Source: a bacterium
GTDB taxonomy: Bacteria > Planctomycetota > J058 > JACQDU01
NCBI GenBank assembly: GCA_016200955.1
Contig: JACQDU010000459.1
Location: 1-5,043, forward strand
Direction of reading: 5' to 3'
Length of the DNA: 5,043 nucleotides
How positions within the stretch are numbered: the first letter of the stretch is position 1; each line of letters opens with the position of its first letter. The translations under genes were made by a program, and so were the position numbers. Shown piece by piece: positions 1 through 4,555 of this stretch. The notes below the pieces were generated by a model. The model searched no databases and was not told the DNA's origin. It saw only the letters and a program-made list of their open reading frames with translations.

Positions 1-1
1 G

Positions 2-346
2 CGGCTCTCCCGCGTCGCGGAAGCGCTCGCCGCGGCGCGCGGCTACGCGCGGAAGACGCGCCGCTTCGTCACCGTGAGCTACGTCCTCCTCGACGGCGTG
101 AACGACTCGCCCGAGCAAGCCCGCGAGCTCGCGCGCATCCTCGCGGGGAGCGGCTTCCACGTGAACCTGATCCCGCTGAACGCCGTCCCCGGGGTTGCCC
201 TCTCGCCTTCGCCGCGCGAGCGCGCCCAGGTCTTCTGGGAGGAGCTCCGTCGCGCCGGCATCGCGTGCCACTTCCGCCGCGCGCGCGGCGCCGACGCCTC
301 TGCCGCGTGCGGCCAGCTCCGCCTCCGGGAGAGAACGCGCGCGTGA
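2..346 (+). CDS. rlmN: 23S rRNA (adenine2503-C2)-methyltransferase RlmN, C-terminal part (5' end cut by window edge)
   Basis: RlmN is a radical-SAM enzyme that methylates C2 of A2503 in 23S rRNA, and also A37 of some tRNAs, in the cytoplasm. The window holds the last 114 residues and the TGA stop; the full protein is usually about 350 residues, so the CxxxC iron-sulfur motif lies off the left edge. Family landmarks are seen in order: TVSYVLLDGVND (partial residues 24-35), the NLIPLNAVPG strand-loop (55-64), and RGADASAACGQL (95-106). In the last, Cys103 (codon 308-310) matches the methyl-carrying cysteine essential in the E. coli enzyme. An internal GTG at 74 is not the start, because the frame is open and family-like upstream to base 2. 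The protein ends only 11 residues after the cysteine. The related Cfr resistance enzyme is a possible alternative, but the ACGQL context and ordinary setting favour RlmN. The gene converges on the protease gene. Confidence 0.93.
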   Translation, partial: RLSRVAEALAAARGYARKTRRFVTVSYVLLDGVNDSPEQARELARILAGSGFHVNLIPLNAVPGVALSPSPRERAQVFWEELRRAGIACHFRRARGADASAACGQLRLRERTRA

Positions 347-394
347 TCCGCGTCGTGCGCGTCCCTCTCCCGCACTTCGCCGGGCACTCGAGCT
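343..394 (+). CDS. 17-codon frame overlapping the rlmN stop (possible gene remnant or small ORF)
   Basis: A GTG at 343 overlaps the rlmN TGA in a GTGA arrangement typical of translationally coupled genes. The frame reads MIRVVRVPLPHFAGHSS and stops at 392-394, six bases before the palindromic repeat at 401. Fifteen of its 16 codons after the start end in G or C, as expected for coding sequence here, but a stretch this short in GC-rich DNA can show that by chance. No Shine-Dalgarno motif was identified beyond the overlap itself. It could be the first codons of a former downstream operon partner lost at the repeat, a small peptide gene, or nothing. I do not recognise a function. Confidence 0.2.
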
Positions 395-400
395 GACGCG

Positions 401-448
401 ACCACGAAGGCAGCAAGACAAGGCTTCGCGTCTTCGTGCCTTCGTGGT
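401..448. terminator. Long hairpin between convergent genes (probable bidirectional terminator, repeat copy 1)
   Basis: The arm accacgaaggca (401-412) is exactly complementary to tgccttcgtggt (437-448). After a 2x2 mismatch the stem resumes with aagac (415-419) against gtctt (430-434), closing a 10-base loop (420-429). It sits 55 bases after the rlmN stop and 29 bases from the protease stop, so it can fold in both transcripts. There is no long T-tract on either side. A terminator role is inferred from position and fold. The arm sequence recurs at 4396-4414, so it is also a dispersed repeat. Confidence 0.55.
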
Positions 449-476
449 TACGTTCTCTTCTCGCCGCCGCCCGCGA

Positions 477-3371
477 TCAGCGCGCGGAGAGCTTGCGCCG
501 CCGCGCCCCCACGAGCAGCACGAGGAGAGCGGCGAGCGGAAGGAGCGCGGCCGGCGCTCCGGGGACGTTCGAGAGCGAGCACCCGCTCGCTATGTGCACG
601 TAGTCCGCCTCGCGCACCTTCTCGGCGCGGCGCGCCATCGACTCGAGGTGAGCGCGCGTCTCCTCGTCGAGGGTCTTCCCCGTCGCGAGGGCGTTCTGGC
701 ACCTCTCCTGGAGACCCTTGAGTCTCAGCCACGCGACCTTCTTCGGGCCGACGTTCGCGGGAGTCGGTCCGGGGACCTCCTGCTCGAGCGCGAGGTTCGT
801 CAGGTCCCGGACGTAGAGGTCCTGGAGGTTCTGCCGGAAGCTCGAGACCCGGGGCGCTCCGCTCGACGGCTCGAGCTCGCGGAAGATCGCCTTCTCGAGC
901 GTCGCGAAGATCTCGGAGACCGAGAGCACGTCCTCTCCCGGAGCCGCCTTCACCTGGGAGTCCCTCACCCGATGGAGCGTCGTCTCCGAGAGGAGCTGGT
1001 TCAAGGTGTAGCGCTGCACCGCGAGGACGCGCTCGTGGATCGGGTAAGCGAGCTCCGCCCCGTCGTCGTTCGAGCCCCAGTGAGACCAGCGCCCCGCCGC
1101 GAGGTGAGAGAGCAGCTCCGGCGTGAACTGGAGCGCCTTCTCGTCGAAGACCTGCTCGCACGCGAACGCGAGCGCCGCTCGCTGCTGCGCCGCCGGCACC
1201 AGGACGAGCGGAGCGCGCTCGCCCGGGTCGCCCTTGTGGTCGCGGTGGATCGCCGAGCCGCCCACGAGCCGCGCGGCGATCTGGCCCGCGCGCGCCTGCT
1301 CGTAGAGGACCATCTCGAAGGCGCGGCGGAGCCGATCCCAGCCCTCGCCCGCGCGGACGGCGCGCGCGAGGAGCTTCTCGCGGAGCCTCGTCGCGAGAGA
1401 GATCCGGCTCTTCGCGAAGACGATCGGGTCCTGGCCCATGTCCCACTGGCCGATGAGAGGATCGGGAGAGGCGAGGTCCTCGTCCGTCCCGTAGGCGTGG
1501 CCCGGCTCGGCCGAGCGGCTCGCGATATCGGCGAGCTCCTTCGGGCCGACCTGGCTCGTCTCGTCCGACGGCTTGTAGCCGTACTCGATGGCCCAGACGT
1601 CGTACGGCCCGAGGAGAACGTTCTGGTAGTGGCCCTGCGTCATTCCCTCGGGGGCGATGTTGATCGGGTTGTAGTCCATGATCGACGCCGAGATGTCGCC
1701 GGGCCGCTCGGGAGAGTTGATCTCCTCGAGCTTCCGCCAGGAGCTTCCCTTGAAGTTGTGGCGCAGGCCGAGCGTGTGCCCGACCTCGTGCATGACCGTC
1801 TCCTTGATGACCTCTCCCACGTAATCGTCCGGGAGAGCGCCTGCGCCCTTCTTGGGGTCGCCTTCCTCGCCCGCTTCCGCGGCGAGCCGCGCGAAGTGAG
1901 CGAGCGCGAGCTCGTGGGCCGCTCCCTCGCCGATCCGGCAGACGCCGTGTGGGGCGCGGGCGCGGAGAGAAGCGTCGAGCTCGGCGCGCGTCTTCGCGGC
2001 GGGGAGCCGGGCCGCTCCTTCCGTGAGACGCGAGTAAGCTGCGGCCGCCTTCTCCGGGTCGAGCTTCACCCCGAGCGGCTCGAGCGCGAGCGAGAGGTGC
2101 TGCCCGAAGGCGCGCGAGCTCTCGTTCTCTTGCGCGCTCCGGTAGATCTTGGGGCCTTCTTTCAGCAAGGTCTCGTACTCGCCGGCGTACGCCTCGACCA
2201 TGGAGTCGTCGAAGACGATGTCGGCGTCGAGGATCTGCCCGGTGCGCGGATCGACGCGCGAGGGACCCATGGCGTAGGCCTCCTCCGAGACGATCCACCG
2301 GAAGAAGTTGTAGCGCGCGTCCTCCGGGTCGAAGTCCTTGAACTCGTTGTCGGCCGTCTGCTGCCTCACGACGACCGCGTTCGAGAAGCCGATCTTCTCG
2401 AAGGCCCTGTTCCACTCGAGGATCCCCGCCTCGACGAACCGGCGGTAGCTGAAGGGGACGGTCTTCTCGATGTAGAAGACGATCGGCTTCCTGGGAGGAG
2501 AGAGAGCGAGCTCGGGGCTCGCCTTCCTCAGGTCCCAGCGGTTCACGAAGCGCAGGAAGCGCTGCTCGCGCGGGTCGCCCTTCGTGAAGTCCTTGACCGC
2601 GGTCAGGAAGTAGCCGATCCGGTCGTCCGCGAGGCGCGGGGCGTAGTCCTGCTGCTCGGGCAGCTTCGCGATCGAGTAGTGGAAGGAGACGAGCGCCCCG
2701 TCGCCCGCGAGCGGCGCGGAGAAGGCGAGCTCGACGTTCGTCGGGAAGACCTTCCTCTTGGCGACCTTCGCGAGGGAGGAGTCGATCGAGATCGCCTGGA
2801 GGAGATCGCCCGGCCTCTCGACGAGGAGCGCCCGGAGGTCGATCAGGAAGCCCTTCGGGCTCTCGGAGAGGATCGGGAGAGACCCGATCACGCGATCCGA
2901 GTAAGTGCGCAGCACCGCCTCCGCGATCGGCTTCTCGGGCTCCGCGCGGTAGTGCACGTTCCTCTCGACCAGGACGAGCTTCTTCCCGACCCTCTCCCAC
3001 GCGACGAGCGAGTCGAACCACTGCCAGCCCGAGTACCTCGTGCCGCCCGAGATGCTCGATGTGATGAGGAACGGCTTCTCGAGCTCCGCGTGCGGGATCA
3101 CGCCCAGGAGGGCCTGGTCCTTCGCCTTGTAGTAGAGGTCCCAGAAGCCCGAGGTGAGCTCGAAGCCCTTCGTGGACTTGTCGAAGGGAGCGAACTCCTC
3201 CTCCTCCTTCTCCTCGGCAGCGGCCGCGGGAGCGTCGTCCGGCTTGTGGACGGCCTTCTCGTTGTCCTTCCCCGCCTTCTTCGGCTCGTCGGCGCGAGCA
3301 GTCACGGCGAGGCCGAAGGCGAGAGCGAGCGCGGCCGATCCGGCGCGCGCGAGCGCGTGGCGCGAGAGCAT
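477..3371 (-). CDS. Secreted zinc-dependent metalloprotease, DUF5118/DUF5117/DUF4953 family, with C-terminal sorting-type tail
   Basis: A 964-residue protein, predicted to be exported and to cleave peptide bonds with a zinc ion; the natural substrate is unknown. Residues 1-27 form a Sec signal peptide (Arg/His n-region, Ala/Leu core, cleavage after ARA). Residues 28-62 are a charged, low-complexity linker. From about 65 to 290 the sequence resembles the DUF5118/DUF5117 part (GFWDLYYKAKDQ, LVAWERVGKKLVLVERNV). Region 295-400 leads into the catalytic half with VPFSYRRFVEAGILEWN and DADIVFDD. The zinc site HEVGHTLGLRH spans 528-538 (bases 1758-1790), with His528, His532 and His538 as ligands and Glu529 catalytic. 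The metzincin Met-turn SIMDY is at 563-567. The C-terminus has SGC at 929-931, a hydrophobic stretch at about 938-956 and RRRK at 957-960. The ATG at 3371 follows a strong Shine-Dalgarno and directly starts the signal peptide. The length is close to, or slightly above, what I recall for this family. The gene lies 72 bp downstream of the cvpA-like gene on the same strand. Confidence 0.9.
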   Translation of the reverse strand: MLSRHALARAGSAALALAFGLAVTARADEPKKAGKDNEKAVHKPDDAPAAAAEEKEEEEFAPFDKSTKGFELTSGFWDLYYKAKDQALLGVIPHAELEKPFLITSSISGGTRYSGWQWFDSLVAWERVGKKLVLVERNVHYRAEPEKPIAEAVLRTYSDRVIGSLPILSESPKGFLIDLRALLVERPGDLLQAISIDSSLAKVAKRKVFPTNVELAFSAPLAGDGALVSFHYSIAKLPEQQDYAPRLADDRIGYFLTAVKDFTKGDPREQRFLRFVNRWDLRKASPELALSPPRKPIVFYIEKTVPFSYRRFVEAGILEWNRAFEKIGFSNAVVVRQQTADNEFKDFDPEDARYNFFRWIVSEEAYAMGPSRVDPRTGQILDADIVFDDSMVEAYAGEYETLLKEGPKIYRSAQENESSRAFGQHLSLALEPLGVKLDPEKAAAAYSRLTEGAARLPAAKTRAELDASLRARAPHGVCRIGEGAAHELALAHFARLAAEAGEEGDPKKGAGALPDDYVGEVIKETVMHEVGHTLGLRHNFKGSSWRKLEEINSPERPGDISASIMDYNPINIAPEGMTQGHYQNVLLGPYDVWAIEYGYKPSDETSQVGPKELADIASRSAEPGHAYGTDEDLASPDPLIGQWDMGQDPIVFAKSRISLATRLREKLLARAVRAGEGWDRLRRAFEMVLYEQARAGQIAARLVGGSAIHRDHKGDPGERAPLVLVPAAQQRAALAFACEQVFDEKALQFTPELLSHLAAGRWSHWGSNDDGAELAYPIHERVLAVQRYTLNQLLSETTLHRVRDSQVKAAPGEDVLSVSEIFATLEKAIFRELEPSSGAPRVSSFRQNLQDLYVRDLTNLALEQEVPGPTPANVGPKKVAWLRLKGLQERCQNALATGKTLDEETRAHLESMARRAEKVREADYVHIASGCSLSNVPGAPAALLPLAALLVLLVGARRRKLSAR

Positions 3372-3443
3372 GGGTCACCTCCCTCGAGAGAGGCGCATCC
3401 TACCCTGCACCGTGATGCAGCTCTAGAGCAGCAATCTCGCGAA
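3372..3443. other. Short gap between the cvpA-like gene and the metalloprotease gene
   Basis: These 72 bases hold the protease ribosome binding site at one end. They also hold a perfect 10-base palindrome, gctctagagc (3420-3429), and a small possible hairpin with arms ctgca and tgcag around 3404-3421. A minus-strand TAGGAT (3397-3402) resembles a -10 box but has no good -35 partner. I see no convincing terminator, so read-through from the cvpA-like gene is possible, and a separate protease promoter cannot be excluded. Confidence 0.4.
3375..3382 (-). promoter_or_regulatory. Strong ribosome binding site of the metalloprotease gene
   Basis: On the minus strand the sequence reads GGGAGGTGACCC followed directly by ATG. 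GGAGGTGA is a near-perfect match to the anti-Shine-Dalgarno sequence, though the spacer is short. It fixes the start at 3371, where the signal peptide begins, and suggests efficient translation independent of the upstream gene. Confidence 0.75.
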
Positions 3444-4256
3444 TCAGCGGGGAGGGGGAGCCAGCGGGTCCTGGTCCTTCGCGCGCGGGGGTGTGAGCGG
3501 GTCGTCCTTCTCCGCGGGCGCGGGCTTCGTCTCGCGCGGCGCGGGGCTCCGGGCGGGCGTCTCCTCGCCGTCGCCGGCGTTCGGGTCGTCCCTCGGCTTC
3601 TCCGGGACGTCGGGCTCGATCGAGGGAGCCGGAGCGCGCTCGAGCTCCGTCGGCCTCGGCCGCGGAGCCGGGCGAGGAGCGGGAGCCGGTCTCGCGGGAA
3701 CCGGCGCCGGAGCGGGCGCGGGCTTCGCCGCGTCGGCCGCCACGGGCTCGGGGCGCAGGTTCTCGAGGCACTCGCCGAACTTGTCTCCGACCCGGTCCGG
3801 GAGGAGGAAGCGGACGGTCACGCCGGCTCGCGCGAGGAGGCGCCCCGACGGGCTCGCCCGCACGACGTCGCGCGCGTTCGCGCTCGCGGTCACGAAGACC
3901 ACCGACACGACGAGCACGAGGAGCCCGGCCTTGACCGCTCCCAGCGCTCCGCCGAAGCGGCGGTCGAGCTCCTCGAACTCGAGCTCGCGGATGCGCTTCT
4001 GGAGCTTCATGAAGACGAGGTAGACGCCGATCGAGACGACCGCGTAGATCGCCGCCCACGCCGCGAACGACCGGAGGTCCTCGGGCCAGCTCCCGGGGAA
4101 CGCTCTCGCGACGAGGCGCGAGAGGGCGGCCGCGAAGACGTACCCGAGAGCGAGCGTCAGGATTCCCGAGAGCTGCCAGAGGAAGCCCTTCGCGCGGCCC
4201 ACGAGGTAGCCCAGGACCAGCGCGACGACGACGACGAGGTCGAAGGCTCCGATCAT
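3444..4256 (-). CDS. CvpA family inner-membrane protein with long Pro/Ala-rich C-terminal tail
   Basis: A 270-residue protein whose first two thirds fit the CvpA (colicin V production) family. The N-terminus MIGAFDLVVVVALVLGYLVG, followed by RAKGFLWQLSGILTLALGYV, is the family signature, and four membrane segments are visible at about 3-20, 27-47, 63-83 and 105-126. FGGALGAVKAGLL before the fourth segment is also typical. CvpA proteins sit in the inner membrane and have been linked to colicin V export and envelope homeostasis; the molecular role is unclear. The family is usually about 160-220 residues. The excess here is a tail from about 170 to 270, rich in Pro, Ala, Arg and acidic residues, ending in two near-identical units, KDDPLTPPR and KDQDPLAPPPR. 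The only good start is the ATG at 4256; no clear Shine-Dalgarno precedes it. It is divergent from the formyltransferase gene and upstream of the protease on the same strand. Confidence 0.85.
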   Translation of the reverse strand: MIGAFDLVVVVALVLGYLVGRAKGFLWQLSGILTLALGYVFAAALSRLVARAFPGSWPEDLRSFAAWAAIYAVVSIGVYLVFMKLQKRIRELEFEELDRRFGGALGAVKAGLLVLVVSVVFVTASANARDVVRASPSGRLLARAGVTVRFLLPDRVGDKFGECLENLRPEPVAADAAKPAPAPAPVPARPAPAPRPAPRPRPTELERAPAPSIEPDVPEKPRDDPNAGDGEETPARSPAPRETKPAPAEKDDPLTPPRAKDQDPLAPPPR

Positions 4257-4266
4257 GGCACGCCCG

Positions 4267-4294
4267 AGTCTAGCAGCCGGTCATGTCCCCACAA
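4267..4294 (-). promoter_or_regulatory. Weak candidate promoter for the cvpA-like gene
   Basis: On the minus strand TTGTGG (4289-4294) and TAGACT (4267-4272) are separated by 16 bases. They match the sigma-70 boxes at three and four of six positions. The -10-like box ends 10 bases before the ATG, so a transcript from it would have almost no leader. That would fit the absence of a Shine-Dalgarno. Such matches are common by chance, so this is only a suggestion. Confidence 0.17.
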
Positions 4295-4303
4295 GAGAAA
4301 GCG

Positions 4304-4315
4304 AGGACGCGTCCT
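4304..4315. repeat. Perfect 12-base palindrome, possible operator
   Basis: The sequence aggacgcgtcct is its own reverse complement. It has outer partial symmetry, with gagaa at 4295-4299 and ttctc at 4315-4319. It lies about 48 bases upstream of the cvpA-like start, where a dimeric regulator could bind. No known operator is recognised, and a palindrome of this size can occur by chance. Confidence 0.25.
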
Positions 4316-4395
4316 TCTCTCTTCGGCGGCTCCTCGTGTTTTCTGCGGGTCTTTCTCGCTCGACGTCGCGTAGACGAAGCCGACGACGAGTTGTG

Positions 4396-4446
4396 ACCAC
4401 GACGGCACGAAGACACCAAGAGGAGCCTCTTCGTGTCTTTCGTGGT
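4396..4446. repeat. Imperfect palindrome of the CACGAAG family (copy 2)
   Basis: The outer arms accacga (4396-4402) and tcgtggt (4440-4446) are complementary. The inner arms gacac-c-aagagg (4412-4423) and cctctt-c-gtgtc (4426-4437) pair around a single mismatch, with a seven-base bulge on the left side. Plus-strand bases 4396-4414 match the minus strand of 448-430 at 18 of 19 positions, so this copy and the hairpin at 401-448 are related. It lies between divergent genes, where a terminator is not needed, so the family is better regarded as a dispersed repeat. Confidence 0.65.
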
Positions 4447-4480
4447 TCAGTCGTTTCTCGAGCCACGAACCTACTGATGA

Positions 4481-4524
4481 GCACCGAAGACGGCGGCTCG
4501 GCGTTCGTCGGTGCCTTCGGTGGT
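4481..4524. repeat. Diverged palindrome (copy 3), followed by a T-tract
   Basis: The arms caccgaag (4482-4489) and cttcggtg (4515-4522) are exact complements around a 25-base interior. Read on the minus strand, the right arm is accaccgaaggcaccga. This equals the copy 1 arm accacgaaggcacga with an extra C in each CACGA unit. A run of seven T (4535-4541) begins 12 bases after the arm. It could act as a leader terminator or attenuator before the formyltransferase start at 4556, or the T-run may be coincidental. Confidence 0.45.
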
Positions 4525-4555
4525 TTCGATCGAGTTTTTTTGAAAGACTGTCCTC

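Larger units (their letters stand above)
4257..4555. other. Divergent intergenic region without a credible gene
   Basis: This 299-base gap separates the divergent starts of the cvpA-like and formyltransferase genes and should contain both promoters. No reading frame in it looks like protein. It contains a 12-base perfect palindrome (aggacgcgtcct, 4304-4315), the imperfect hairpins at 4396-4446 and 4481-4524, and a run of seven T (4535-4541) just before the formyltransferase start. The stretch around 4290-4390 is less GC-rich and more T-rich than the genes, which suits a promoter region. No strong sigma-70 match was found on the plus strand. Confidence 0.6.

Noticed and set aside
401..448. CRISPR array or tandem-repeat array suggested by CACGAAG units
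   Set aside because: The repeats are inverted arms of hairpins, with no regular spacers, no more than two arms per site and no cas genes.
448..3378. A 976-residue minus-strand frame overlapping the protease in another phase
   Set aside because: Its product is dominated by Arg, Gly, Ala and Pro with no motif, and it lacks a signal peptide or the zinc site. It is a shadow of the protease frame.
3420..3429. gctctagagc palindrome (XbaI core) as a regulatory site or cloning scar
   Set aside because: A 10-base palindrome is common by chance, and there is no vector sequence or neighbouring symmetric element to support either reading.
3493..4023. Plus-strand 176-residue Ser/Gly/Ala-rich frame opposite the CvpA gene
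   Set aside because: It is the complement of the Pro/Ala-rich tail and membrane segments. The low-complexity composition follows from the antisense codons.
195..4373. A 1392-residue open frame on the plus strand, antisense to the protease and CvpA genes
   Set aside because: It runs opposite two genes with clear domains, signal peptide, zinc motif and membrane segments. Its translation is Arg/Glu/Leu/Asp-rich without domain features. Long antisense frames without stops are expected in GC-rich coding DNA.
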